Assembly: GCA_947463515.1 (NCBI GenBank)
Contig: CANHRI010000029.1
Location: 1 to 33,055, forward strand
Direction: 5' to 3'
Origin: Flavobacteriaceae bacterium
Lineage (GTDB): Bacteria > Bacteroidota > Bacteroidia > Flavobacteriales > Flavobacteriaceae
DNA: 33,055 nt
In this document: positions 16,289 through 24,803 of the stretch, one piece after another
How positions within the stretch are numbered: the stretch's first letter is position 1
Layout of the letters: every line of letters starts with the position of its first letter
Notes under the pieces: model-generated
The model's database searches: none
What the model saw: the letters and a program-made list of their open reading frames with translations, nothing else
Told to the model about the DNA's origin: nothing
Program-made: the position numbers and the translations under genes

Positions 16289-16296
16289 TACCTTTG
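16289..16296 (+). promoter_or_regulatory. Promoter -7 box of gldD (TACCTTTG)
   Basis: Matches TAnnTTTG and lies 24 nt before the ATG at 16321. An upstream in-frame ATG at 16285 would precede this promoter, which argues for the start at 16321. Confidence 0.55.
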
Positions 16297-16320
16297 TGTA
16301 CCTATAATTCTAATCATCGG

Positions 16321-16914
16321 ATGAATCATTATACCTCCATTTTCTCAACGCAATATCGTTTTTATAGCTTCGGTTTTTTAATGGTAATGCTTTTATTTTG
16401 TACTACGAGTTGCAAAGAAGAAACCATTCCAAAACCACCCGGTCATTTGCGTTTGGAATATCCTATGGCTGCTTACACTACTTATAACGGCCCCTGTCCT
16501 TTATCATTTGCTCGAAATAAAGAAGCACTAATTAAGGAAAAAGGCGACTGCACGTTTACGATTACCTATCCTAAAATGAAAGCAACGCTATTTCTTACGT
16601 ACAAACCGATTCAAGGGAATTTAGAACAATTATTACGCGATACTCAGAAACTAACCTACAAACATGTAATCAAAGCCGACAATATAATGGAACAACCTTT
16701 TATGAACGCCAAAGACAAGGTATATGGTATGTTTTATCGCGTGGGTGGGAATGCCGCTACCAATGCACAATTCTATGTGACCGACAGTACCCGCCATTTT
16801 TTAAGTGGTTCTATGTATTTTTATGCGCGTCCTAATTTTGACTCCATTATGCCTGCCGCCGATTACATTAAAAACGACATGCAATCCTTGATGGAATCTT
16901 TAAAATGGAAATAA
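16321..16914 (+). CDS. gldD: Gliding motility lipoprotein GldD
   Basis: GldD is a cell-envelope lipoprotein required for gliding and, in several flavobacteria, for type IX secretion. The protein has an N-terminal hydrophobic signal ending TTSC (C31, presumed lipid site) and then the family segment PKPPGHLRLEYPMAAY...CPLSFARNK. 197 residues from this start is close to the F. johnsoniae protein. The ATG at 16321 is chosen over one 36 nt upstream because the TACCTTTG box lies between the two. In F. johnsoniae the order is mutY-ssb-gldE-gldD. Here gldE is absent and a structured RNA candidate occupies the gap. The T9SS-tailed protease at 1-738 is a likely cargo of the wider system. Confidence 0.88.
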   Translation: MNHYTSIFSTQYRFYSFGFLMVMLLFCTTSCKEETIPKPPGHLRLEYPMAAYTTYNGPCPLSFARNKEALIKEKGDCTFTITYPKMKATLFLTYKPIQGNLEQLLRDTQKLTYKHVIKADNIMEQPFMNAKDKVYGMFYRVGGNAATNAQFYVTDSTRHFLSGSMYFYARPNFDSIMPAADYIKNDMQSLMESLKWK

Positions 16915-16944
16915 AAAAAGGACTCCATTGGTATTGGAATCCTT
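16911..16944 (-). terminator. Terminator of the HMA lipoprotein gene
   Basis: Arms 16918-16927 and 16935-16944 pair at 9 of 10 positions. On the minus strand the stem is followed by a T run (A run 16911-16919 on plus). It overlaps the gldD stop codon, so the two convergent transcripts meet here. Confidence 0.7.
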
Positions 16945-16969
16945 GGGTTGAATATAATTAAGTAAGTTG

Positions 16970-17344
16970 TTAACTTTTTTTAGCCACTTTCATATCAGTG
17001 ACTTTATACGTTTTGCCATCAGCGCAGGATTCGATAGCCGCTTTTAATTCAGAATCTGAAAGTTGATCGGCATCAAAATTCACGACCGCTTTTTTGGTTT
17101 CAAAATCGACTTTCGCCTCTTGTACACCGGGCATCTCTACGAGCTTTTCTTCAATCGTTTTGGCACAGCCAATGGCACAAGTCATTCCATCAATTTGCAA
17201 AGAAGCTGTCTCTGGTTTGACAGCAGGTGCTTTGGTGGCACTAGCAACGTCTTTCCCGTTTGGTGCAGCAGTGGTCTCTTGTTTACAGGCGGTTAATGTC
17301 AAAACCATAGCCGCTAGGATACTGAATGCAGATGATATTTTCAT
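16970..17344 (-). CDS. Heavy-metal-associated (HMA) domain lipoprotein
   Basis: A 124-residue protein: lipoprotein signal MKISSAFSILAAMVLTLTAC (C20), an Ala/Pro/Thr-rich linker and one HMA ferredoxin-like domain (about 46-118). The metal loop reads GMTCAIGCAKTI, with C56 and C60 separated by three residues instead of the usual two (CxxC) of copper chaperones. From memory, this spacing recurs in Bacteroidetes homologues, so it is probably a family trait and not damage. Likely role: binding copper or another soft metal in the periplasm or at the outer membrane. No transporter ATPase is nearby, so the substrate is unknown. Confidence 0.85.
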   Translation of the reverse strand: MKISSAFSILAAMVLTLTACKQETTAAPNGKDVASATKAPAVKPETASLQIDGMTCAIGCAKTIEEKLVEMPGVQEAKVDFETKKAVVNFDADQLSDSELKAAIESCADGKTYKVTDMKVAKKS

Positions 17345-17366
17345 GGTTATTCCTTTGAATTGCGAA

Positions 17367-17374
17367 CAAAAATA
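17367..17374 (-). promoter_or_regulatory. Promoter -7 box of the HMA gene (TATTTTTG)
   Basis: Perfect TAnnTTTG on the minus strand, 22 nt before the ATG. No separate metal-responsive operator was recognised. Confidence 0.55.
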
Positions 17375-17437
17375 AATTTTTTTTTATACTAGCATTCATA
17401 AAATAATCCCAATTTTGCAAACCTTAACATCTTTGCT

Positions 17438-18304
17438 ATGACCCAACAACAAGTTAAATGGTTATTCCTCATTATCCTCGCGCTTACTTGGGGAAGTTCA
17501 TTTATTTTGATAAAAAGAGGATTGTTGGGCTTGTCGCCAATCCAGCTGGGAGCCGCTCGTATTGTGTTTTCTTCCCTTTTTTTACTTTTCATAGGATTTC
17601 AGAGCATAAAAGACATTCGCCATTATCAATGGAAATATATTGCGCTTACTTCATTGTTTGGCACCTTTATTCCGGCTTTCCTTTTTGCTATTGCACAAAC
17701 GCAAATCAGCAGTGCTGTGAGTTCCATCCTGAATTCCTTGACTCCCCTAAACACCCTTATTTTAGGAGCACTTGCCTTTGGCCTTACTTTTAAACGCAGT
17801 CAGATTTTTGGTGTTGTCATCGGATTTTCAGGAACGCTATTACTCATTATCGACGGAGCACTTTCACACCCTAATCAAAATTATATATATACCGTGTTGG
17901 TGCTTATTGCCTCGCTTTGTTATGCGACCAATGTGAATTTAATCAAAAAATACCTCTCTGATGTGAAACCGTTAAGCATTACTACCGGTAACTTTTTGGT
18001 CATGCTATTGCCCGCATTAGCCATTCTTTTGAGCACCAACATTCTGGAAACTATAACGGTGCCTGCTACCCAAGAAGCGTTGCTTTACATCATGATTTTG
18101 GGCGTAATTGGAACAGGAATAGCCAACATTCTTTTTTACAAATTAATTCAAATCTCTTCGCCTGTTTTTGCTACTTCGGTAACCTATTTAATTCCGGTGG
18201 TTGCCGTGTGTTGGGGTATGGTTGATGGCGAAAAACTTACCACAGTACAGGGCATTGGGGCACTTATCATATTATTTGGCGTTTACCTTTCGAGTAAAAA
18301 ATAA
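17438..18304 (+). CDS. EamA/DMT-family transporter
   Basis: A 288-residue inner-membrane protein with about ten hydrophobic spans in two EamA repeats. The first repeat begins LFLIILALTWGSSFILIKRGL, a typical DMT signature with WGSSF; the second begins near residue 150 (YTVLVLIASLCYATNVNLIKKYL). The family exports metabolites such as amino acids, but the substrate cannot be told from sequence. It stands alone between an opposed metal-binding gene and a convergent peptidase pair. No clear promoter box was found upstream. Confidence 0.9.
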   Translation: MTQQQVKWLFLIILALTWGSSFILIKRGLLGLSPIQLGAARIVFSSLFLLFIGFQSIKDIRHYQWKYIALTSLFGTFIPAFLFAIAQTQISSAVSSILNSLTPLNTLILGALAFGLTFKRSQIFGVVIGFSGTLLLIIDGALSHPNQNYIYTVLVLIASLCYATNVNLIKKYLSDVKPLSITTGNFLVMLLPALAILLSTNILETITVPATQEALLYIMILGVIGTGIANILFYKLIQISSPVFATSVTYLIPVVAVCWGMVDGEKLTTVQGIGALIILFGVYLSSKK

Positions 18305-18333
18305 AAAAAAGGCTGCTCCAAAAGAACAGCCTT
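18303..18333 (-). terminator. Terminator of the M16 peptidase operon
   Basis: Arms AAGGCTG (18309-18315) and CAGCCTT (18327-18333), extended inward across one mismatch. On the minus strand it is followed by eight Ts. On the plus strand the T run is poor, so for the EamA gene it is at best a weak stop. Confidence 0.75.
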
Positions 18334-18354
18334 CTTGTTATAAAAGCTTTTAGC

Positions 18355-20412
18355 TTATTGAAAATCAGCGTCGGTCACTCCTTCGTTGATTTTTACATCC
18401 GATACTTTGATTTCTAAATCACGTCCTCCTTGAGAAAGTACAATGATATAAGGTACTTTAACCCCTTTTACATCTTTGTAATCCGACAATAAGATAGAAG
18501 AGGTCATTTGCTGTCCATTGCGCTCTTGTGTCGTTGTTGAACCCACACGCAATCCCGTTTTCACATCGTAATAATAGATTGTTTTACCACTTTTCAACGC
18601 ATAAGCATCCACGCCATTAAAAGGTTCGATTCCGTCTAAAACCACATCGGTTTTCTTAGCCAAGCCCAACTCTTCAAAGGTACCTGCCAATGCTTTTTTA
18701 TCTGCAAATTCCTCAGCAGTCATCTCTTTTTTCTGCCCTTGACCTGCAGAATAACCCGATTTATCGCCGATGACTTGTTTGGACAACTCCATCATCCCTG
18801 TAAGTTCTAACTTCATCAACGTGCGTCCTTTGCTATCTTTTTTAGAAACATACGCTAAAGGAGCGGGGGCACCTTCAATTTCTGAAGTTCCATTTACTGC
18901 AATAGATTTTACAGCCATTACAGCTTTTTCGCCTCCTATGGCCGCCATGTATTTATCTAAAACCGTTTTCACAGTTACCCCAGCAGGAACTGGCATTTTC
19001 ATTTTTGGCTTTTCGGTTGGGTTACCAAACTTATCAAAGAAGAACATTGGAATTTTCAACTTTTCTAAAGCAGGTACAACTTCAGCCGCTTTCCCTGTAA
19101 TGATAATGCGTAAGTTATCGGCCAATACGTATTTATTCATGACACGCATTACATCTTCAGCTGTTACCGCCTCAATATTTTTAATGTAATTTTCATAAAA
19201 ATCGGCAGGTAAACTTTCTGTTTCAATGTTTAAAGCATATCGCGCTACGGTTTGCGGCTTTTCAACTTGCATTACGAAACGACCAATATAGCCCGCTTTC
19301 ACATTACGAAGTGCCTCATCGGTTACTTTTTCAGTGCGAATACGTTTGATTTCTTTCATGATTTCAACCACAGCACTATCGGTAACCGAATTACGTACTT
19401 GGGTATTTGCTTTGAATTTGCTCATCATGTACTTATTTGACCCCACATTGGACCGGGCGCCATACGTCCAACCATGGGCTTCACGCAAATTCATGTTTAA
19501 ATAACTATTAAAATCACCTCCCAAAACTTGATTCGCCACGATAACCGGGAAAAAGTCAGGATCAGACAACTTCAAGTTCACGGTATTGACTACCGAAATC
19601 TCCGATTGTACTGCGTTGGGCATATCGACGAAATTGAGTTGCGTATACTGAACATTACTTGGCTGGGTGTACGTAACCGCAGGCGCTGTAGCTTTGGTCC
19701 ATGTGCCAAATAATTTTTCTACTAACTTCTTGGTTTCTTTAAATTTTACATCACCAATGATGACCAAATAAGCACGAGAAGGCACAAAATAGGTCATATA
19801 ATTTTTCTTGATGTCGTCTAAGGTTACATTTTTAATGGTTTCCTCTGACAAATATTCTCCCGCAGGATGATTTTTGCTGTAAACCAATACATTTTCAACG
19901 CGACCAGCCACAGCAGGAACACTTTTCTCTTGTGTTTTTAACCCTTCGATTAATTTATCGCTTTCTTTCTCAAACTCTTCTTGCGTGAAATTGGGCATCA
20001 ACGATCCTTCGGCCATCAATTCTAAAATGCGCTTCGAATATTTGGACAAACCACTAGCATAAGCACCATTGGAACTGAAACTAATGTCGGCTCCTAAAAA
20101 GTCAACTTCTTCATTGAACGCATCTTTTGGGGTTTTGGTTGAACCCATTCCCATCAAACTGCTGGTCAAATCGTCAACTCCTTTTTTATTGCCTTCAGCA
20201 TACGGTGCATTATCAATAGTCAAACTAAAGGAAACGCGAGGTAATTTGTGATCTTCGACCACCATCACCTTTAATCCGTTGGGAAGCGTAAATGTTTCTG
20301 GTTTTTTGATGCTAATTTTAGGTGCCGGTCCTGGCTGTGGTTGGGGTCTGTCTTGTGCTTGCATAATGAATGTCAGAAACAAGCCTGATAAAAGTATAAT
20401 AGATTTTCTCAT
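18355..20412 (-). CDS. M16 family peptidase-like protein, inactive-type subunit with C-terminal extension
   Basis: Secreted or periplasmic (signal peptide to about residue 20, then a Pro/Gln-rich linker). Residues about 38-455 follow the two-domain M16 fold (FTLPNGLKVMVVEDHKLPRVSFSL near the start), but the zinc motif HxxEH is absent; that region reads KGVDDLTSSLMGMGST. Such proteins act as the non-catalytic half of a two-subunit protease, partnered here by the upstream gene 10 nt away. The last 220 or so residues form an extra beta-rich region (TVLDKYMAAIGGEKAVMAVKSI to DFQ) similar to LolA-like lipoprotein-carrier domains. 685 residues is therefore longer than a plain M16 unit. Substrate unknown. 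Confidence 0.88.
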   Translation of the reverse strand: MRKSIILLSGLFLTFIMQAQDRPQPQPGPAPKISIKKPETFTLPNGLKVMVVEDHKLPRVSFSLTIDNAPYAEGNKKGVDDLTSSLMGMGSTKTPKDAFNEEVDFLGADISFSSNGAYASGLSKYSKRILELMAEGSLMPNFTQEEFEKESDKLIEGLKTQEKSVPAVAGRVENVLVYSKNHPAGEYLSEETIKNVTLDDIKKNYMTYFVPSRAYLVIIGDVKFKETKKLVEKLFGTWTKATAPAVTYTQPSNVQYTQLNFVDMPNAVQSEISVVNTVNLKLSDPDFFPVIVANQVLGGDFNSYLNMNLREAHGWTYGARSNVGSNKYMMSKFKANTQVRNSVTDSAVVEIMKEIKRIRTEKVTDEALRNVKAGYIGRFVMQVEKPQTVARYALNIETESLPADFYENYIKNIEAVTAEDVMRVMNKYVLADNLRIIITGKAAEVVPALEKLKIPMFFFDKFGNPTEKPKMKMPVPAGVTVKTVLDKYMAAIGGEKAVMAVKSIAVNGTSEIEGAPAPLAYVSKKDSKGRTLMKLELTGMMELSKQVIGDKSGYSAGQGQKKEMTAEEFADKKALAGTFEELGLAKKTDVVLDGIEPFNGVDAYALKSGKTIYYYDVKTGLRVGSTTTQERNGQQMTSSILLSDYKDVKGVKVPYIIVLSQGGRDLEIKVSDVKINEGVTDADFQ

Positions 20413-20422
20413 GATGATTCAA

Positions 20423-21751
20423 TTATTTAGCGTCTGCTTTGTCTTTGGCTGGAACATAATCCAGAATTAAACGCTGGTTGGGATTCAAATACTTTTTGGC
20501 AATGTCACGAATTTCTTCTCTTGTAATAGAGCGATACATTTCGATTTCAGTGTTGATTAAATTAACATCGCCATACAACATATAGTAAGACGCCAAATTT
20601 TCGGCTACCCCCTCTACACTAGAATTGTTGTTTACGTAATTGTTTTCAATTTTATTTTGCAACTTCTTATAATCGTTCTCCGAAATGAGTTCGTTTTGCA
20701 ATTTCACAATTTCCTCATCCATTTCTTTTACTAACTGCGCCAATGTAGTATCCCCTTGAGGCATTCCATAAAGAATGTACATTCCATAATCTTCTTGTGA
20801 ATAATTAAAAGCTCCAATTTGTAAAGCCATTTTTTTATCATCGACAATTTTCTTGTACAATTTGGAACTATTTCCATCGCTTAAATACGTTGAAATCATG
20901 TCCAACACACGAGCATCACGCGACTTCATGGAAGGTGTTCTATACGAAGCTACCACCATCGGTTTCTGGATGTTAGGATCTTCATAGCTAGCACGGATTT
21001 CTTGCGTAATCGGCGCTTCTTCAAACTTCTGACGCTTCACTTCTTCACCACGTGGGATGGGTCCAAAATACTTTTGAATCCAAGCTTTCGTTTGCGCAAT
21101 ATCAATTTGCCCAGCCACCACCAAAACGGCATTGTTAGGGGTATAAAACTTTTTGTTGAACGCTTGAAACTCCTCTAAAGTAGCCGCATCTAAATGATCC
21201 ATAGAACCAATTGTTGCCCAACGATAAGGGTGTTTCACAAACATATTTTTCTTTACCTCAGCAATCAATTGCCCATAAGGCTGATTGTCTACGCGTAAAC
21301 GCTTCTCTTCTTTAACCACTTCATTTTGAGTATCAACTCCAATTTGGTTAATCACGGGATGCATCAATCGCTCGGATTCCATCCACAACCCTAACTCTAG
21401 GTTATTCGAAGGAAAAACTTCAAAATAATACGTACGGTCATCAGTGGTGTTGGCATTGTTTGTCCCACCATTACCGGTAACGATTTTGAACCATTCCCCT
21501 CGTTTAATGTTTTGAGTCCCTTCGAACAGTAAGTGCTCAAAAAAGTGGGCAAAACCTGTACGTTCTGGATTTTCGTCTTTGGCTCCTACATGATACATTA
21601 CCGAGGTAATCACTACAGGCGCCGAAGGGTCGTTGTGGAGAATGACATGCATTCCGTTGTCTAAGTCATACTCTTCAAAAGCAACTTTTTGAGCATGAGC
21701 TGTACCTCCAAGCATAAGCAATGAACTTAAAGCGATTAAAGATTTTTTCAT
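20423..21751 (-). CDS. M16 family zinc peptidase, catalytic subunit
   Basis: Signal peptide with cleavage near AHA-Q (residues 18-21). The inverted zinc motif HFFEH gives ligands H69 and H73 and catalytic E72; the third ligand lies in EVVKEEKR (E148/E149), 75-76 residues on, as expected for pitrilysin-type M16 enzymes. 442 residues covers one two-domain half. The downstream gene 10 nt away encodes an M16 half without the zinc motif, so the two probably form a heterodimer in the periplasm. A promoter and a stem-loop lie in the 5' region. Confidence 0.92.
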   Translation of the reverse strand: MKKSLIALSSLLMLGGTAHAQKVAFEEYDLDNGMHVILHNDPSAPVVITSVMYHVGAKDENPERTGFAHFFEHLLFEGTQNIKRGEWFKIVTGNGGTNNANTTDDRTYYFEVFPSNNLELGLWMESERLMHPVINQIGVDTQNEVVKEEKRLRVDNQPYGQLIAEVKKNMFVKHPYRWATIGSMDHLDAATLEEFQAFNKKFYTPNNAVLVVAGQIDIAQTKAWIQKYFGPIPRGEEVKRQKFEEAPITQEIRASYEDPNIQKPMVVASYRTPSMKSRDARVLDMISTYLSDGNSSKLYKKIVDDKKMALQIGAFNYSQEDYGMYILYGMPQGDTTLAQLVKEMDEEIVKLQNELISENDYKKLQNKIENNYVNNNSSVEGVAENLASYYMLYGDVNLINTEIEMYRSITREEIRDIAKKYLNPNQRLILDYVPAKDKADAK

Positions 21752-21799
21752 AAGAATTCGTTATTTGTTTTTTCGGGGTTGAACCCAGCGTTAAATCGA

Positions 21800-21826
21800 A
21801 TGCCCATAAGTCACACCAATGGGCAT
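21800..21826 (-). promoter_or_regulatory. Stem-loop in the 5' UTR of the M16 operon
   Basis: Arms ATGCCCAT (21800-21807) and ATGGGCAT (21819-21826) pair perfectly around an 11-nt loop. It lies between the promoter box (21836-21843) and the start codon, so it should be transcribed. Role unknown: mRNA protection, or an operator at the DNA level. Confidence 0.45.
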
Positions 21827-21835
21827 ATTGTTACA

Positions 21836-21843
21836 CAAAAATA
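21836..21843 (-). promoter_or_regulatory. Promoter -7 box of the M16 operon (TATTTTTG)
   Basis: Perfect TAnnTTTG on the minus strand, about 85 nt before the first ATG, leaving an unusually long 5' UTR compared with the other genes in this window. Confidence 0.6.
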
Positions 21844-21936
21844 GATTTTTTAATTGGGTTTCTGTATTTTTTTACGTCTCGAGTTATACTGCAATCTAAA
21901 CCTTTGATCCTTAGGTCGACTATTTTAAAAATTAGC

Positions 21937-21966
21937 TTGTTTCAATGAAATTAATTTGTATATTTG
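21937..21966 (+). promoter_or_regulatory. Promoter of rplU-rpmA (TTG-N19-TATATTTG)
   Basis: TTG at 21937-21939, 19-nt spacer, TATATTTG at 21959-21966: the best match to the flavobacterial consensus in this window, fitting a strongly expressed ribosomal operon. The leader to the rplU ATG is about 30 nt and A/T-rich. Confidence 0.85.
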
Positions 21967-21999
21967 CAACCTTAAAATTTTTAACTAAACATTATTGTT

Positions 22000-22458
22000 A
22001 TGTACGCAATCGTAGAGATAGCAGGGCAACAATTCAAAGTAAGCAAAGACCAGAAAGTTTTTGTTCACCGTTTAGCGAACGAAGAAGGTTCAAAAGTTTC
22101 TTTTGAAAAAGTTCTTTTATTAGACGACAACGGAACAATTACGATCGGCGCCCCAGCTATAGAAGGTGCTTCCGTAGAAGCCAAAGTTTTACAACACCTT
22201 AAAGGTGAAAAAGTAATCGTTTTCAAGAAAAAACGTAGAAAAGGGTACAAAAAGAAAAACGGTCACCGTCAATCTTTAACCCAAATCGTTATTGAAGGCA
22301 TTGCTGCCACTGGTGCAAAAAAAGCGGTTAAAAAAGAAGCTGCTCCTGCTGTAGAAGTTACAGAAGAAGCGCCTAAAAAAGCAAAAGCGCCTAAAGCAGA
22401 AAAATCGGAGGATGCTGCACCAAAAGCACCGAAGAAAACCAAAAAAACTGAAGAATAA
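22000..22458 (+). CDS. rplU: 50S ribosomal protein bL21
   Basis: Binds 23S rRNA in the large subunit. Residues 1-103 are the conserved domain (MYAIVEIAGQQFKVSKDQ through KKKRRKGYKKKNGHRQSLTQIVI). Residues from about 110 to 152 form a Lys/Ala/Pro/Glu-rich tail that E. coli L21 (103 residues) lacks; similar disordered tails are common in Bacteroidetes L21. First gene of the L21-L27 operon, 22 nt upstream of rpmA. Confidence 0.96.
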   Translation: MYAIVEIAGQQFKVSKDQKVFVHRLANEEGSKVSFEKVLLLDDNGTITIGAPAIEGASVEAKVLQHLKGEKVIVFKKKRRKGYKKKNGHRQSLTQIVIEGIAATGAKKAVKKEAAPAVEVTEEAPKKAKAPKAEKSEDAAPKAPKKTKKTEE

Positions 22459-22480
22459 TAACTTATAAAACCAAAACATC

Positions 22481-22741
22481 ATGGCTCACAAGAAAGGTGT
22501 CGGTAGTTCCAAGAACGGTAGAGAATCAGAGTCGAAACGACTTGGTGTAAAAATCTATGGTGGCCAAGCGGCTATCGCAGGTAACATTATCGTTAGACAA
22601 CGTGGTTCAAAACACAATCCAGGTGAAAACGTGTACATGGGGAAAGACCATACACTACACGCTAAGGTTGATGGAATTGTAAAATTCCAGAAAAAAGGGG
22701 ATAATAAATCATTTGTATCTATTGAGCCCTTCAAAGCATAA
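22481..22741 (+). CDS. rpmA: 50S ribosomal protein bL27
   Basis: Located near the peptidyl-transferase centre. The protein starts [23 protein letters not shown] with no N-terminal extension needing cleavage (unlike Firmicutes), so the flexible tail begins right after Met. 86 residues, complete. Second gene of the operon, followed by a strong terminator. Confidence 0.97.
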   Translation: MAHKKGVGSSKNGRESESKRLGVKIYGGQAAIAGNIIVRQRGSKHNPGENVYMGKDHTLHAKVDGIVKFQKKGDNKSFVSIEPFKA

Positions 22742-22764
22742 TACTTCGTATTAGAACATAAATC

Positions 22765-22792
22765 AACCCGTTCCATTGGAGCGGGTTTTTTT
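22765..22792 (+). terminator. Terminator of rplU-rpmA
   Basis: Ten-pair stem: AACCCGTTCC (22765-22774) with GGAGCGGGTT (22778-22787), one G-U, 3-nt loop, then a run of seven Ts. Confidence 0.92.
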
Positions 22793-22844
22793 ATTGTATC
22801 ATTTATTTTACTTTAAACCACTTGCACTATCTTCAGCAGTAGGC

Positions 22845-22870
22845 AAAAAAAACCACCTCAAAAGGTGGCT
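22845..22870 (-). terminator. Terminator of the fabH-accB-accC transcript
   Basis: CCACCT (22853-22858) pairs with AGGTGG (22863-22868). On the minus strand a long T run follows. It lies 8 nt past the accC stop codon. Confidence 0.82.
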
Positions 22871-22876
22871 TTATTT

Positions 22877-24223
22877 TTAATTGGGATCTTTCATTTTAAA
22901 GGATTCCATGAATTTTGTGGTATAATTTCCGGCCACATAATCCGGTTCATCCATTAACTGACGGTGGAAAGGTATGGTGGTTTTAATCCCTTCAATATAA
23001 AACTCATCCAACGCGCGTTTCATTTTGTTGATCGCCTCTTCACGGGTTTGTGCAGTGGTAATCAACTTGGCAATCATTGAGTCGTAGTTAGGCGGAATTG
23101 TATAGCCTGCATAAACGTGGGTATCTAAACGAACTCCATGTCCTCCTGGCGCATGTAACACTGTAATTTTACCTGGCGAAGGACGGAAATCATTATACGG
23201 ATCTTCTGCATTAATACGACATTCAATCGAATGCAATTGTGGCAAGTAGTTTTTACCTGAAATAGGCACCCCAGCAGCAACCAATATTTGCTCCCTAATC
23301 AAATCGTAATCAATCACTTGCTCGGTAATTGGGTGTTCTACCTGAATACGAGTATTCATCTCCATAAAGTAGAAATTGCGGTGCTTATCTACCAAAAACT
23401 CCACCGTTCCTGCACCTTCATACTGAATATACTCTGCTGCTTTCACCGCTGCATCCCCCATACGTTGACGCAAATCATCGGTCATAAATGGAGATGGAGT
23501 TTCTTCGGTTAATTTTTGGTGACGACGTTGTACCGAACAGTCACGTTCAGACAAGTGACACGCTTTCCCATACGAATCACCTACCACTTGAATTTCAATA
23601 TGACGGGGCTCTTCAATCAATTTTTCCATATACATTCCATCGTTTCCGAAGGCAGCTGCAGCTTCTAATCGGGCACTTTCCCAAGCTTTATCGAGCTCAT
23701 CTTCTTTCCAAATGGCACGCATCCCTTTTCCTCCGCCTCCAGCTGTAGCTTTCATCATTACAGGATACCCTATTTCTTTGGCTACTTTTTTGGCTTGTTC
23801 TAGGGACTCTAAAATTCCATCAGAACCAGGCACACAAGGAACTCCCGCTGCTTTCATAGTGGCTTTAGCGGTTGCTTTATCCCCCATTTTATCGATCATT
23901 TCTGGCGAGGCACCAATAAATTTGATACCGTGTTCCTGACAAATTTTAGAAAACTTAGCGTTTTCAGAAAGGAATCCATATCCTGGGTGAATCGCATCCG
24001 CATTCGTGATTTCAGCTGCTGCGATGATGTTGGACATTTTCAAATACGATAAGTTACTCGGCGCAGGTCCGATACACACCGCTTCATCGGCAAATTTCAC
24101 GTGTAAACTTTCGGCATCCGCGGTAGAATATACCGCAACGGTTTTAATCCCCATCTCACGACAGGTGCGAATCACACGCAAAGCGATTTCGCCTCTATTG
24201 GCGATTAATATTTTCTTGAACAT
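22877..24223 (-). CDS. accC: Acetyl-CoA carboxylase, biotin carboxylase subunit
   Basis: Carboxylates the biotin on BCCP with ATP and bicarbonate, the first half of malonyl-CoA synthesis. It begins [26 protein letters not shown] and contains the ATP-grasp glycine loop [17 protein letters not shown] and the active-site stretch [13 protein letters not shown]. 448 residues matches stand-alone AccC (449 in E. coli). It follows accB after 74 nt on the same strand, ending the fatty-acid gene cluster. Confidence 0.96.
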   Translation of the reverse strand: MFKKILIANRGEIALRVIRTCREMGIKTVAVYSTADAESLHVKFADEAVCIGPAPSNLSYLKMSNIIAAAEITNADAIHPGYGFLSENAKFSKICQEHGIKFIGASPEMIDKMGDKATAKATMKAAGVPCVPGSDGILESLEQAKKVAKEIGYPVMMKATAGGGGKGMRAIWKEDELDKAWESARLEAAAAFGNDGMYMEKLIEEPRHIEIQVVGDSYGKACHLSERDCSVQRRHQKLTEETPSPFMTDDLRQRMGDAAVKAAEYIQYEGAGTVEFLVDKHRNFYFMEMNTRIQVEHPITEQVIDYDLIREQILVAAGVPISGKNYLPQLHSIECRINAEDPYNDFRPSPGKITVLHAPGGHGVRLDTHVYAGYTIPPNYDSMIAKLITTAQTREEAINKMKRALDEFYIEGIKTTIPFHRQLMDEPDYVAGNYTTKFMESFKMKDPN

Positions 24224-24297
24224 CCTGTTTCAATTTAAATTAAACCTAGATTTCAAACACGGCATGGTATTCCTCGTCGTGCGGAAATCGCTACAAA

Positions 24298-24780
24298 TTA
24301 AGACGGATCGACCAAGAATAGCGGTTGATCAAACTCTACGGGAGACATATCGTCTACTAATATTTTGACGATTTTACCCGATACTTCCGATTCAATTTCA
24401 TTGAACAATTTCATCGCTTCTACCACACACAACACATCGCCTTTACCGATGGTTGAACCAACTTCAACAAATGGAGATTTGTCGGGGGCGGGTTTACGAT
24501 AAAAAGTACCAATCATGGGTGACTTGATGGTAATATATTTTGCATCATCTGCCGCAGGAGCTACGGGAGCTACGGGAGCTGCTGCAGGAGCAGGAGCAGG
24601 AGCCGCCACTTGAGAAATGACAGGAGCCACAGGTGCAGATTGTACATACGTAATATCAGGAGTATTTCCTTCTAAAGTGGTGCGGATGGTAATTTTTACA
24701 TCGCCAGTCTCCAATTTTACCTCAGCAACACCCGAGTTGGATACGAATTTGATCAGATTTTGAATCTCTTTTAAATCCAT
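24298..24780 (-). CDS. accB: Acetyl-CoA carboxylase, biotin carboxyl carrier protein
   Basis: Carries the biotin that shuttles CO2 between AccC and the carboxyltransferase. The C-terminal biotinyl domain (about 82-160) has the acceptor lysine K124 in [10 protein letters not shown]. An Ala/Pro/Val linker (about 48-78) lets the domain swing. 160 residues is normal. It sits between fabH and accC with short gaps, suggesting one transcript. Confidence 0.96.
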   Translation of the reverse strand: MDLKEIQNLIKFVSNSGVAEVKLETGDVKITIRTTLEGNTPDITYVQSAPVAPVISQVAAPAPAPAAAPVAPVAPAADDAKYITIKSPMIGTFYRKPAPDKSPFVEVGSTIGKGDVLCVVEAMKLFNEIESEVSGKIVKILVDDMSPVEFDQPLFLVDPS

Positions 24781-24803
24781 AGTTCTTTCGTTTTAGTTAT
24801 CGT

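Noticed and set aside
16285..16320. Twelve-residue extension of GldD
   Set aside because: Its ATG precedes the TACCTTTG box; starting at 16321 leaves a normal lipoprotein signal.
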